Assembly (NCBI GenBank): GCA_026686845.1
Contig: JAIVEN010000022.1
Coordinates: 21,984,001-22,048,000 of the forward strand
Direction: 5' to 3'
DNA from: Adenanthera pavonina
Taxonomy: Eukaryota; Streptophyta; Magnoliopsida; Fabales; Fabaceae
Length of the DNA stretch: 64,000 bases
Shown: piece after piece, positions 12,373-24,307 of the stretch
How positions within the stretch are numbered: the stretch's first letter is position 1
Layout of the letters: every line of letters starts with the position of its first letter
Position numbers and translations under genes: made by a program
The notes under the pieces: model-generated
Databases searched by the model: none
The model's input: the letters and a program-made list of their open reading frames with translations, nothing else
Told to the model about the DNA's origin: nothing

Positions 12373-12789
12373 AAAAATAACTCCATTTTCTTATAATATC
12401 TAAGGCTTTGTTTGGTTAGGGGGAAAAGTAAGGGAAACGAAAGGAAAAAGAGGGATTTTGCTCCCCTCCCCTTGTTTGGTAGAAAAATAAATGGGGAATG
12501 GGAGGAAAAATTTGGTTATAGTTAATTTTCCCTTCATCCGTTGGTCACATTTCCCCCCAAATTAGGGTAATTTGGGAGGGGGAGAATGTATCATTTTGTA
12601 TCATCCTGACTAAATTGCCCTTGGACTTTTCAGAAATTCCAATGCCCCTTTTTTACATTTCACAAACTTCATCGTGACAATAGGTTTCACTCGTAGCCAC
12701 TCATTCTCTGTGCTTTGCACGTCCAGTGCTGCCCCTTCACCATCGTCAACCTTTTCTTCAGCAGCTGCTGTTGTCGTGTCCGTGGTACC

Positions 12790-13130
12790 AGGCCAGGTTT
12801 CATTGCTACTCTCTCTATTTTACCTTTTTTTTTTTAAATCCATGCCTCGATCTACTTCCCCACTATGATTTAGGCTCATTTGAACTATTTTAATCATTGT
12901 TAAAATGCTTTTGGCATTCTTTTACAACAAATTTCTAGCTATCTTCACCGTCATTAACTTATACTCCAGCCGTCATGCATGTAGTCACATGCAAGGTTTC
13001 ATTTCTTCTCTCTCTGTTTTGCTTTTTTTTTTTCAAAATCCATGCCCTGAACTACTTCCCCAGTATGATTAAGCTCATTTGAACTATTTTAACCATTGTT
13101 AAAATGTTTTTGTCATTCTTTTGTATCAAA
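12790..13130 (+). repeat. Direct duplication of about 135 bp in the Harbinger 5' region
   Basis: A unit starting at about 12791 (CAGGTTTCATTGCT..CTCTCTATTTT..AAATCCATGCC) is repeated from about 12994 with the same order of landmarks: GCAAGGTTTCATT, CTCTCTGTTTTG, a long T-run, AATCCATGCCC, CTACTTCCCCA, TATGATT, CTCATTTGAACTATTTTAA, CATTGTTAAAATG, CATTCTTTT. Spacing is about 203 bp. It lies between the presumed left terminal repeat and the transposase start. Confidence 0.75.
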
Positions 13131-13566
13131 TTTCAGGCTTCTCACTAATTTTTTATATATTTGTGCCTCTATCTTTCGGTTGATTTACCCTTACTGTTAT
13201 GCTGCCATTTGCTTAATTGATGTGTTGATTCTTTATTAGATTTTTCTTGGCTTTGATTATGGCTTCATTTTGGATCAATTATTTAGTTGAAATTTATAAG
13301 AATATGCAAGTCGAAATTAACACAAAATTTTTTAATTTTCCACATCTGGGTTCATTGGTTACTGAATAAATGATTTTAATCCAATGCTCTAATCAACTAT
13401 CCATTATAGTTTGTTAAATAAGGAAATCACATCAATGCTAGTTGTCGTGAAGTCTATAAAACAAGTTGTAATCGACAATATAATGGTATCACTTTCTCTA
13501 TTGCAGCACCCTTTTTTATGCATGCATGCATCATAACTTGTTGAAATATTTTTCTTGATTTGTTAG

Positions 13567-14855
13567 ATGGAGTCTGATAATGACTTTTTGATCCAATGGT
13601 AGGACATGCACCGAAGACTCATAGCTAACCTTGTATGTGTTATTGTATTTTATTATTTGGTTCAAATGTGTCGTAGGAGAGAAATAAGTTATAGTATAAG
13701 CTCCAAGAGAGAAAGGGTATGTGAGGAAGTAATGAGTCAAGTAACTAGTCATCGAACTAGTTGAAATATTATTAGAATGGGTCCTCAAGCTTTTTTAACA
13801 TTATGTTGTATGTTATAAAGAGATGGTGGCTTACATTCCACATGTTAGTCAAGTGTGAAAGAATAAGTTGCAAAAACTCTTTACATATTAACCCACAAAG
13901 TAAGAAATTGTGAAAAATCTTTTGGTTTAGATGTTCTGGTGAGACAGTTAGTCATCATCTCCATCGTGTGTTGCTTCTATCCTTGAATTAGAAGATAAAT
14001 TACTTGTACAACCTGATGGCTCTAGAGTTCCTCCCCAAATTTAGAATACTTCTTGATTTTTCCCATATTTTAAGGACTATATTGGTGCCATAAACAAAAC
14101 ACATATATGTGCAAAAGTACCTCTTGTAGGTGCTCCACACTATCGTGGTAGGAAAGACTTCCCAACACAAAATGTGCTAGCAGCATACACATTTGATATG
14201 AAATTCACTTATGTGCTCCCTAGCTGAGAAGACACTGCATCTCTAAAGAATTATAAAGGATGCATTAAGAAAAGAGAATAGACTTAGAATTCCTGAAGGT
14301 AATTTGTTTTATAAGTTAGTAAAATTGTTCAAATTAAATAATTAAATAAGGTATGATGTAACTATAATAGTAACTATTTTACTTGATGATAGGAAAATAT
14401 TACCTTATGGATGCTGGCTTCATGTTAACAAGTGGTCTTATAACACCTTATAAAGGAGTGTGATACTATTTGAAAGAACATTCTGCAAGAAATCCACCTC
14501 AAAATCATAAAGAACCACTCAATCTTAGGCATGCATCACTAAGTAATGCTATTGAAAGAGCTTTTGGGGTATTGAAAAAAAGGTTTCAAATTTTATTCAG
14601 CTCATCAAAGCCTACTTATGGTGTCAAAGCTCAAAAATTGATCATAATTGCATGTTGCATTCTTCATAATTACCTAATGAGCATAGACCTTGATGAAGAG
14701 CTTCTAACTCAAATCGATGTTGAACTTGCAGCTCAACATGGATCTAATGATATTAATCATGCTCCAAGGGTGATGGCAATGAGGCTGCTCAGGGTGAGCT
14801 TATAAGGGATGCAATAGCTCATCAGATGTGGATTGATTATCAAAATGATAATTGA
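13567..14855 (+). pseudogene. PIF/Harbinger transposase remnant (DDE_Tnp_4 family)
   Basis: From ATG 13567 (MESDNDF) the translation follows the plant Harbinger transposase plan. An N-terminal helix-turn-helix region reads IIRMGPQAFLTLC, then FRCSGETVSHHLHRVLLSIL at about 13925-13980. The DDE core begins at about 14088, where GAINKTHI replaces the usual GAIDGTHI, so the first catalytic Asp is Asn. HYRGRKDFPTQNVLAAYTFD follows, and VLPS*EDTASL with a stop stands where W-E-G-S-A-H-D is expected. After an intron-like gap, KYYLMDAGF (about 14397), the open stretch 14470-14805 with NAIERAFGVLKKRF (catalytic Glu present) and ACCILHNYL follow. The end IRDAIAHQMWIDYQND is reached after a frameshift near 14795. 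In-frame stops and the lost Asp mean no activity. Its job would have been cutting and pasting elements with the TTTGGTT-type ends seen here. Confidence 0.9.
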
Positions 14856-15219
14856 TCATTGTTTGTCGTATTTCTTTGTGTGTGTTGTTTGTTTATTTGC
14901 TTCTTTGATGTATCCATTGACATTGAACTTTTATGTATTCCATTGAGCTTGCTATTTATGTATTCCTATGAGCTGATAATTAAATGTTTTATAATGTTGA
15001 AATTAAAGGTGATCAAAAGAAAACCATTTCTGAATGTTGGGGAAAAATAGTTAATGAGAAATCAAAGTTGATAATAAAATGTTTTAATGTACAATTTTTT
15101 AAGGTCCAAAATTCAAAACTGCTAAAGATAAGGTTTTTCTGGTAAGCTTATTTTTAAAATATTTTTTGAAAAAAAATTTCAAGAAAAATATTTCTAACAA
15201 AAATGCTCAATTCCACATC

Positions 15220-18200
15220 TACTCGCACGTAGGGGGAGAATTGGAGAATTTCAACTACGTTGACCTGTTGTTGTACGCACGAGCCCACTTCTTCTCTTGA
15301 TCCTTTTACTTGCTCTAGAACTTATCTTAGTATATATACACTAAGGCTTCCTTTGTTTTGAGCAATATGGGACTTTCTTTTTAACACATACCCATACAAA
15401 CTCTAACAATCCCCGACGTGTTAAAAGATCACTATCATCTAAGTTATAATATGAGTATAAATGTTTCGAATCTAGTGTCATTTGGACTATGAACTAGAGC
15501 TAGAGTAATAAATCTTAGTATACAGAGAAGTCAGTGAAGCTTAAAGCTTCTATGAACCAACAACTCTTGATTGTATACTAGAGGACTTATTAGTCAGAAT
15601 ATACCCCCACAATTCCTACTATTAACGGTGGTTTTGTGCTTTAAACGGTTATGCACATAGCTAGAATTTGATGAATGCTCTAGAGATTTCACCACGATCT
15701 CATAGGAAAGGCCCCACTCCACTTTCGTCTAGGTGATTTCATCAAGTGTATCTATAATGAATATACCATCTATAAGGAATATGAAATCATTAAGAGTTTT
15801 GCTCAGCCTCACCAACAATGCATAGTAGTACTTTCTCTTACCATAGGAAGGGACTCAAATTTTAGTGCTATTAGAACTAACAAATGACTTGTTCTTACCC
15901 ATATGAATCTCCTTCATTGGATCTCCAATCACAAGGGTTAGGTTACCATCATTGTTAATTTCAAATTGGCTTAAGTCTCATTCCTTTCAACGTGTTAATA
16001 ATTTGTTTCTTCCCCAAGGGTTTTGTCAAAGGATTTGCCAGATTTATTTCTGACCTTACAAATTTGATTGAGATCACTCCATCTTTTAGCAGTTATCTTA
16101 TAATATTATGTCTCAACCAAATGTGTCTACTTTTGTCATTAAAGGTCTTATTTTTAGCTGTAGCAATCACCGATTGGTTGTCACAATGTAAAGATACTGA
16201 TGGTGTTGGTTGTTCTCCTAATGGAATATTTGCAAAGAAGTTTTTCAACCACTCAGCTTTAATACCAGACAATTCCATAGCAATAAACTCTAAATTCCTT
16301 GAGGATTTTGTAATAATAGTTTCTTTTGCTAATCTCTAGGATACTACACCACCACCAAGAGTAAATACATAGCCACTAGTGGATTTAATCTCATCTGAAT
16401 CTAATATCTAGTTAGCATCACTGTATCCTTCTAATAGAGTCAGAAACCCACTATAAAATACACCATAGTTTATAATACCTCTTAAATATCTTATCAATCT
16501 AACTAGAGTCAGCTAATGCTCACTGCTTAGATAGTGGGTATATCTATTCAATCTACATACAGCTTGGTAAAATTCATTAAATGTAATAGGCTTTCAATAA
16601 TATGTGCATATTTAGATTAAATCACTAGATCACCTTTATGTTTTGCTCATTTTGTTCTAGCATTATAAGGAGTGCTTAAAGGAGTATTATCAAAATGTCC
16701 AAACTTTTTAAGAATTTTTTCAACATAATGTTTTGAGAAAGTAAAACATCATTTTCGCTTCTTATAATCTTAACACCTAATATAACTTTCACCTTACTCA
16801 TATCTTTCATATCAAAATTTGAAGCAAGAAAATGTTTAGTTTTAATCACAACATTCATGCTAGTAGCAAAGACAAGCATATCATGCACATATAAAAAAAT
16901 AATCACACAATCACCATTTATAAATTTTGTATAAACACATCTTTCCACTTCAATAGTAGAAAAATCATCACTCGTTAAAACTTAATCTAATTTTTCATGC
17001 CATTGTTTATATGGTTGTTTTAATCCATATAAAGATTTAACAAGTTTACACACTTTCTTTTCTTATCCAGGACTAACACACCCTCCAGGTTGTACCATAT
17101 AAATTTCTTCTTCTAAATCACCATTTAAGAAAGTTGTTTTAACATCTATTTGATGAATATAAAAGGTTGTGAATTGAAGCTAAAGCAACCATAATTCTTA
17201 TAGAAGAAATTCTTGTAACCGGAGAAAAAGTATCAAAATAATCAATATTTTGTTTTTGAATAAAACATTTAGCTACAAGCCTAACTTTATATTTATCAAT
17301 GGATCCATTGGTGTTAAGTTTCTTCTTAAAAACTCATTTACAACCAACAGGTTTGGCTCCTAGAGGCAAATCTACTAAAACCCAAGTTTTATTTTGATTA
17401 AGAAAATTAATTTCAGCCTTAATTACTTTTTTCCAAAGATGAGCATTTGAAGAAGAAACAGCTTCATAAAAATTTAAAGGATCATCTTGTACCATATAAG
17501 TATAAAAATCATTTCCAAAATAAGTTTCTTTCCTTTGCCTCTTACTTCTTCTTAAATTTTCAATCAAATTTTCATTTGAATTTTGTTTAGGAGAAGTAGA
17601 AATATCTGATTTTTTAGGATTATGTTCAATTTTCAAAGGCAAATTATGCTCAACAAATTCTGTATCTTTAATTTTTATAATAGTGTTATGATCCAAAATA
17701 TCATTTTTCAAAACCAAAAATCTATAAGCTGCATTATTCTGAGTATATCCAATAAATATACAATTAAAGGTTTTAGACCCAATTTTCCTTTTCTTAGGGT
17801 CAGGCAACATTACTCTAGCAAGACATCCCCACACTTTCAAATATTTTAGATTAGGTACATAATCTCTCCATAATTCATAAGGCGTTTTTTTTTATGAGGT
17901 ATTCTATTTTGTAAAAACAAGCAAACAACAAAGTTTCACCCCATAAATTATCAGGTATAGAATAACTTACAAGTAAAGCATTCATCATTTTTTTAAAAGT
18001 TCTATTTTTCCTTTCAGCTACTCCATTAGACTCAGGTGGATATAGAGGACTTACTTCATATATTATTCCTTCTTTTTCACAAAAGTTATTAAATAAAACA
18101 TATTATCCTCCTCTATTAGACCTTATTCTTTTAATCTTTTTATTTAGTCGATTTTCTACCTCTGTTTTATGCAAAAGAAACTTTTCAAAAGCCTCATCTT

Positions 18201-19765
18201 TATTTCTTAACAAATATACTTTAGTATGTCTTGAAAAATTATCTATAAAAGTTATATAATATTTTTACCACTTATTATCATTGTTTGTTTTAAATCACCC
18301 AAATCAATGTGAATTAAAGCAAGTAATTCAGTTTCTTTTTGTGTAGAAAAATATGATTTTTTATCTATTTTAGCTTCTGCACACACTTCACATTTATTTA
18401 AATTATTATTTTTATTTTAAAAAATTAAACCAAGTTGTTACATTTTATTTACATAAGACTTACTAACATGTTCTAATCTAGCATCCCATATATCAAAACA
18501 ATCAATCATATAAACAGGAAAGTCAGAAAAAGATGTATTTTCATTCATTTTAGCAACATTTAGAACAAAAAGTCCATGATTACAATAACCCTTTCCCACA
18601 AAAACATTATTTTTTGTCATTATAATCTTGTCAGATTCAAATGACACTTTAACCTCAATCTTTCCCAACAAAGCTACAGACACTAAGTTTGCTCTAACAT
18701 CAAGCACATGTAATACATCATTGAGAGCCAATGTCTTTCCAGATGTGAGTTTGAGATCCACTTTTCCTTTGCCTAGAACTTTTGCAGTTTGGGAGTTAGC
18801 AAGGTAAATATGCTCTTCTCGTTTCTCTATAGGATCATAGGAGGCAAACATCTCGCTATTTGCACAAATGTGCCTGGTAGCCCTAGAGTATACCAACCAT
18901 TTTCTCACATAAAAGACAAGGAGAGTTTGAGAAATGACTGTAACAAAAATTTCTTCAAAATTATCATCTCCTTGAACCAAATTTACAGTTAGCTTAGGAG
19001 GATTATCATTTCTAGCCCTCTTCATGCACTGAGTAGCATGATGACCTGACTTACCACAAACAAAATAGTTACCCTTTTTTTTTGAACTTGGGGTTAGAAT
19101 TCTTGGGTTTGTAGTCAGGTTTCTTGTGAGAATCATATCTCTTACTATGCTGCTTTGTCTCCACTAAGTTTACCTTTAAAGCCATCTCCTTACCCTTTGC
19201 TACTCGAATCTCCTTCCGATTGGTGTCTTCAATAATGATACGAGTGATGAGGTCAAACAATGACAATTGCTTTTGCTTGTGTTTCAGTTGCTGTTTATAG
19301 TCCTTCCACAAATCCAGTAGTTTCTCTATCAGGATCCTAGCTACAAATTCATCTGGAAGGTTGATCTTCTCAGTACAAAGTTCTTTTAGCAATTTATGGT
19401 ATTTAGTGATCTGTAGCTTAATGTCTTTTTCTTCTGACATCTTCCATTAGTAGTAATTTCCAATCATGAATTTCTACTTTCCAACATCCTCAGTAGTGTA
19501 CTTTGTGATCAGCGACTTCTAGATCTTGCTGGCTTCCTTATAGACACAATATACATCGAACAAATCATTAGACAATATGCTAATGATAGTAGCACGTCCA
19601 ATAATTTCATTGCAACATGCTCAATCTAGGACAAATATAAATTGATTCAAGTCAAAAGTAGTAATGTTTATAATCCTGCTCCTTGCATCTTTTGCACAAT
19701 TTAAAGAATGAACCCTGGACTATCACTAATACTTCTGAATTCCCATTTATGATTTTCATTTTCTA
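15220..19765 (-). mobile_element. Second Ty1/Copia element, truncated, reverse strand
   Basis: Reading the - strand, gag, protease, integrase, RT and RNase H appear in Copia order from 19765 to 15965. About 560 bp of untranslated sequence and a purine tract (CGGGGAT) follow, then TGTTAGAGTTTG at 15408, which begins the 3' LTR. The LTR has a TATA-like TGTATATATACT at about 15330-15345 and becomes unrecognisable near 15220. No 5' LTR or primer site is found at the right end, where the JMJ17-like remnant begins within about 100 bp, so the element is truncated there. It belongs to a different Copia lineage from the one at 2237-8984. Confidence 0.85.
15965..19765 (-). pseudogene. Copia gag-pol remnant, reverse strand
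   Basis: Gag is open at 19069-19440 (LPDEFVARILIEKLLDLWKD) with decayed sequence upstream to about 19765. The zinc knuckle at about 19030-19075 reads YFVCGKSGHHATQC, the first Cys changed to Tyr. The protease motif at about 18880 reads VYSRATRHIC, so the expected catalytic D-S-G is Y-S-R. Integrase (about 17840-18430) carries ESNGVAERKNRTFKKMMNA. The open block 17334-17840 includes MKVWGCLARVMLP, FIGYTQNNAAYRFLVL and RRSKRQRKETYFGNDF, the region missing from the first Copia. RT at 16676-17330 has FLYVHDMLVFAT where YVDD is expected (D-D is H-D). RNase H at 16093-16330 reads SVSLHCDNQSVIATAKN; the tail NPLTKPLGKKQIINTL ends near 15965. It cannot be active. Confidence 0.9.
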
Positions 19766-21650
19766 AAGTTTAGGTATGGGCTACTTTCTATCGAAAAATG
19801 GACTTTCTCATTAAGGATTTGTTACTATTAATGGAATTTTTAGCTCATTTATTGTATCTTGTACGTATAGGATTGATGAGATGGATGCTCTCAACCAACT
19901 TGTTGAGCAAACCCGTGTATGTAGATCTTCCTTGAGAGAAACAGTGAACTTTGCATAATCTTACTTAGACAAGGATCTTAGCACCATCTCTGAAAAATTG
20001 ACCATAGCTATAAAGGCAAGTTGTTGTTGTTGTTATCCTTAACTATGTAATTTCCTATATTATTTTATGCTTTTTTGTTTCTCAAATGATGTGCTTTCTT
20101 TATCTACAGGGAATTTTGGGGATTACAATATGGAAATTATGACTATGTTCTCATTTAACAAATATTTACAATCGGGATTATTTTGCTTATTAAGGTTGGG
20201 TTATATAGGCTAGTGAAGTGGCCGATGTCTCTAATTATCAAGATATTCGTGACCTTGAGTTGACTTTAGCAAGACATCTTTGGAAAATTCGAGTCAACAA
20301 AATACTAAATAGTTTACAAAATCCTACTTTTCGAGAGATTTAGAAGCATTTAAAAGAGATATATGATGTTTAGGTCTCAATTTTCTTGGGTTTACATTGT
20401 AAGAGCAGGATAAGTTATCAACTTATCATTTTATTTCTCCAGAAGCTAATTCACTTATCTTTTATTTTTAATGTTTTGATTTTGCCTCCTATTAAATCTA
20501 CTTTTGCTACAAATTCAGCCTCTAAAATGAAGATTAAAAAGCAAAGAAATGGCAGCCCTTGAAATCTCTTTAAAAGAAAAAGGGAAAAACTATTATAATT
20601 TTTTTGGGGGGGTGTTTGGTTTCTCCCTTCCTAAAAAAGTATGAAAAGGCAATCTAACTAAAGAGATCTGACATTGCTAAAATGTCAAATTTTACAACAG
20701 GGACTGGCTATGGGAATATCACTTAAAGACCATGACATGCTGAAACTTGCAAAAGTGAATTGTTTATGTTTGTAGCGGGCAGAACTAGCCAAGAAGGTTT
20801 AGAATTTTTTTTTATCATATGTCTTTGTGCCATGTCCTCTCATTGTCTCTCTCATGCAGCTCTTCCTTTATATTTTTCATGGACAGATTGCGGTTGATTC
20901 TAGGGCTCTCAGCCTTGATAAAGTTTTTGAACTCATTGCAGAGGTGAAAACTTGCCCATTGATGTGGATGAGGAACTCAAGGTTAGTAAAAGGTGCTTTA
21001 TGTTCTGTTGGAAGAACAAAAGATAATGTCATTTATGGTATCATGTCTTCGGCTAGAAGGTAATCAATCATTGCTTTATCCTTGCAAATTTTAAGGGCTC
21101 AAAGTATGCTTTCTTACATTTGTTGAAAGCCCTTCAATCCAAGGAGAATGATTGCATGTGATCAGTATGGTGAGTGGTATCACTTTGATTGCATGAAATT
21201 ACCTTTCGATCAAGAGGTCTACATTTGTCCTACATGTAACCCCTATTCAGAAGGAATGCCAACTACATCTCTAGACAAAGAAAGGTCAGTTCACATCCAA
21301 TTGCATGCACTTTGAATTGTACCGAACATCTGGCTAGAAAAAAAATGCATATTATGCTTTCTATTTTGCCTTTGAACATGTCCTGCTTGACATCTATGGA
21401 ATGTTGCAGTTTTGTGTGGATTTCTGATGATTTTTCTCTTTCTTGAAACCTGGTTCACCAATACTAAAACCTAACTTGTAACATCATTGTCATCATAGAA
21501 ATTGAGTTACTTTTATTCTTTTATGGTTTTTGCTAGGAGTACTGTTTTGAGTGTTTTCTTTATTTTTACATACTTTAGATTTTGTAGAGGTGAGTGCAGT
21601 CCAACAACTATTTGATTGGTCTATTGATCTCTCTTTCTCTCTCTGTGTCT

Positions 21651-21669
21651 CACACACACACACACACAC
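21651..21669. repeat. (CA)n microsatellite
   Basis: An uninterrupted CA run. Further simple repeats nearby are a TG run at about 22047-22060, TGCA repeats at about 22091-22104, and CTT/ATT trinucleotide runs at about 22880-22917. All are of ordinary type. Confidence 0.9.
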
Positions 21670-21684
21670 CAATTAATTAATATA

Positions 21685-21952
21685 CTCCCTCTAGTTCATA
21701 TTATAAGATTTTTGTAAAACAAATTTTTTATCCAAAATATGGAGTGTTAGATATATTTCTTCTAATTTTACCCCTCTCATCAATTCTCAACTACTCTTTC
21801 ATAGTTTCTACAATGACAATGATAATGGAGCATATAATAAAGGTAAAATGGAAAATTTTGATACTTTTTTTCATGAACTTCAGATGAAAAGGTAATTTCC
21901 TTAATATGCATGTATTTGATATGAAACATTTTATAATATAAACTAGAGGGAG
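21685..21952. mobile_element. Stowaway-like MITE with TA duplication
   Basis: The left end CTCCCTCTAGTTCATATTAT pairs with the right end, whose reverse complement is CTCCCTCTAGTTTATATTAT. TA flanks both ends (21683-21684 and 21953-21954). The 268 bp length and CTCCCTC terminus are those of Stowaway MITEs. It sits in an intron-like gap of the demethylase remnant. Confidence 0.93.
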
Positions 21953-22401
21953 TAATGTATAAAATCTGTAGCAAGTTATACTATTTACAAGTTATGAACG
22001 GTGTAACTTATTTCTCTAAGTCCATGCAGTTTATAGGGTGTCACCTTGTGTGTGTGTGTGTCCCTCTTTGCGTGTGTGCACACACACATGTATGCATGCA
22101 TGCATTTCCCTTTTGTTATGCTTGTTGATTATGGATGATTTGCATATTAACAAGCGGTAAACTTGAGGAACCTAAAACTCCATTGCCAAGGCATACAAAT
22201 CCAAGAAAGAAACAGAAGAGAGATGTTCCTAGTTTAAGTCACAAGATGTTTGCAAGCAAGGATGGAAATAGTAAGTTTAGGTATTCAAGTGGGATGGAAT
22301 GTCTTTGGTGGCAAAATCAAAAGCCTTTCAGAAGAGCAACTAAGAAATGTGTTGAGCTTCGAAGTCTTGCGTCATTTCTATGTATACAAAACTATAACTA
22401 A

Positions 22402-24307
22402 TATGAGTATTCATGGTAGATAGGAACCCGGTTTCTCTCCTAATTTTCCTTTCTAGTTCTTTCCAAATACATGTACTTTGATTTGGATCTGGAGGGAACT
22501 GAAGAGAAGATCAGGGGAGAAACCGAATTGATAGGTAGTCATTGGTCATTAAATTGACTCAATTGATTCTTATCATCTTTCATTCACTTCGTATCAAAAA
22601 ATTTTCATTTACTCCGTATCAGAAAATTTTCATTTAACGATCATTATCAATGGTGGCCAGTTATCTGCCATGTCAGATTTTCACCATATACATACGTGTT
22701 CAATTATCTCTAAAGTTTTCAGTTTTCAATTAGCTGGAAAATTTGTAATTATCAAATTTAATATTTGATCTCTTTTATTAATTTCCGATTAGTTCATGTA
22801 CCTAAAAAAAATCCTGTTATAATTTTATTTTAAACATATAAGGACACAGTTTTTGCTTTTGTATTATTGTGTACAAGTTGCTTCTTCTTCTTCTTCTTCT
22901 TATTATTATTATTATTACACTAAAGTTTGAGTGGAGTTTTGTGGATTTATCAAGGTTGGAACAATACTCAGAGAATGCTTATAATAGTACTGACAATTAT
23001 TTATAATTATTCATGAATGTGATCCTCATATCAATAGTTTTGAATCTGCATTCTCATTAAGTATATTTCACATTCTTACAAATTGAATTGAATATTTGTT
23101 GAAAAAAAGAATTTGAAATGAATAGGTTTCATAAGTGAACCAACCTTAGTTGTTTAACTCATTAACAATATAGCATTGACTACGTCAATATTTATAATAA
23201 TTAATAAAGGTTATTATTATATTTCATATGAGTGTATTTAAAATGGAAAACAAAACTTTTTCTTATAATTTTTGTGATAAAGAATCTTTAAAAAGTGAAT
23301 TTAACATTTAAAATTAATATTATAGATGTGAAAAATGCAACACAAGCTAAAGAGAATTTAGATGAAAACAAAGAAAAAATTGCAGCCATATGAATGTGTT
23401 ATGGAGTATGTTAAATATGACCGGTGATAGTGAAATTATTCTTTTCTTGGTAACATCAAGAGCATCTAAACCTTTAATTTCTACTTACATTACATCATAT
23501 CTTTACTATTTTAGTCAGTCCTAGGTTGCGATTGTAAAATTTATTCCTTGAAAATGATGGATATTTATATAATTTTGTCATTTACAACACCGTGACACTT
23601 TTCTGCTTGAACATGCATATTGAATAATTTTTTGCTACTTTGAGATTAAAATAATAAAAGTTAAGAAAAAGTAAAAAAAAATAATTGTAATAATTTAACA
23701 TTTTAAATGACAAAACAATTCTCCTAAAAAAAATTCTAATAATTTGCTTCTTCTTTGTCTTAGCTAAAAAAATTATTTGTTCTCACTGAAAAATAATTTC
23801 CTCTTTATACAAAAATTAAGCACAACATCTTATTTAATTAAAATAAATATTTTTTTAGGAAAATTGGTCTGGTTAATAAAGATTATTCTCACCTTGCTAT
23901 CAAAATCTGATTGGTAGATAAACTATAACTATATTTTTAAACATTCTCAAAGTTATGTGGTTAACTATATAAAGTCTTCGGCCAATAAAAAAGAACACTC
24001 TAAATCCAATTCAATTAGTTTTATTATCAACAATAATAAAAATTCTTTAAAATTAAATAATGTGTTCTATTATAAAATTAGACATTTTTCCTTACACAAA
24101 ATATAAGAAATGAATTATATTATACACAAAATTTAAGAAATAAATTATATTATTCATTATTTATAATTAATATAATTTATTTTAAATTTTTTAATAATTT
24201 AATGACATCTTGATGATTACCAAAGGAAGCTAAAAGAAAGGCCTTTTTCTTTGTTTGAGAATTACTACTTGAGACGAAAACAACCAATTTATTACATTTT
24301 CAGACTT
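22402..24307. other. Gene-free AT-rich DNA
   Basis: I see no coding sequence. The only order is a short tandem repeat at about 22585-22640 (two units containing CGTATCARAAAATTTTCATT) and the trinucleotide run noted at 22880-22917. Confidence 0.6.

Larger units (their letters stand above)
12404..15050 (+). mobile_element. Dead PIF/Harbinger DNA transposon (right end not found)
   Basis: TAA at 12401-12403 followed by GGCTTTGTTTGGTTAGGGGG looks like the 3 bp target site and left terminal repeat of a PIF/Harbinger (Tourist) element. A decayed Harbinger transposase follows at 13567-14855. I could not find the matching right terminal repeat before the Copia LTR at about 15220, so the right limit is a guess. 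The region between the left end and the transposase holds a duplicated leader-like segment (12790-13130). Confidence 0.55.
19868..22401 (+). pseudogene. 3' fragment of a KDM5/JMJ17-like histone demethylase gene
   Basis: Several exon-like blocks line up in the order expected for the C-terminal part of plant KDM5-type (JMJ17-like) proteins, which remove H3K4 methylation. They are 19868-20020 (RIDEMDALNQLVEQTRVCRS), about 20205-20375 (DIRDLELTLARHLWKIRV), about 20700-20800 (GLAMGISLKDHDMLKLAKV), 20887-21062 (VDSRALSLDKVFELIAEV), 21127-21285 (PHD finger: PRRMIACDQYGEWYHFDC, then YICPTCNP) and about 22135-22401 (ECLWWQNQKPFRRATKKCVE). In the PHD a zinc Cys of CDQC is Tyr. In-frame stops occur in the first and second blocks (NFA*SYLDKDL; FREI*KHLKE). 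The JmjN, JmjC and upstream PHD parts are absent: the fragment begins where the Copia ends. A MITE lies in the last intron. The family name is from memory of the C-terminal pattern, so the gene identity is moderately sure; pseudogene status is surer. Confidence 0.6.

Noticed and set aside
12674..12868. Ser/Val-rich small frame near the Harbinger left end
   Set aside because: It is part of the duplicated leader segment; the second copy (about 12994-13130) does not keep the frame.
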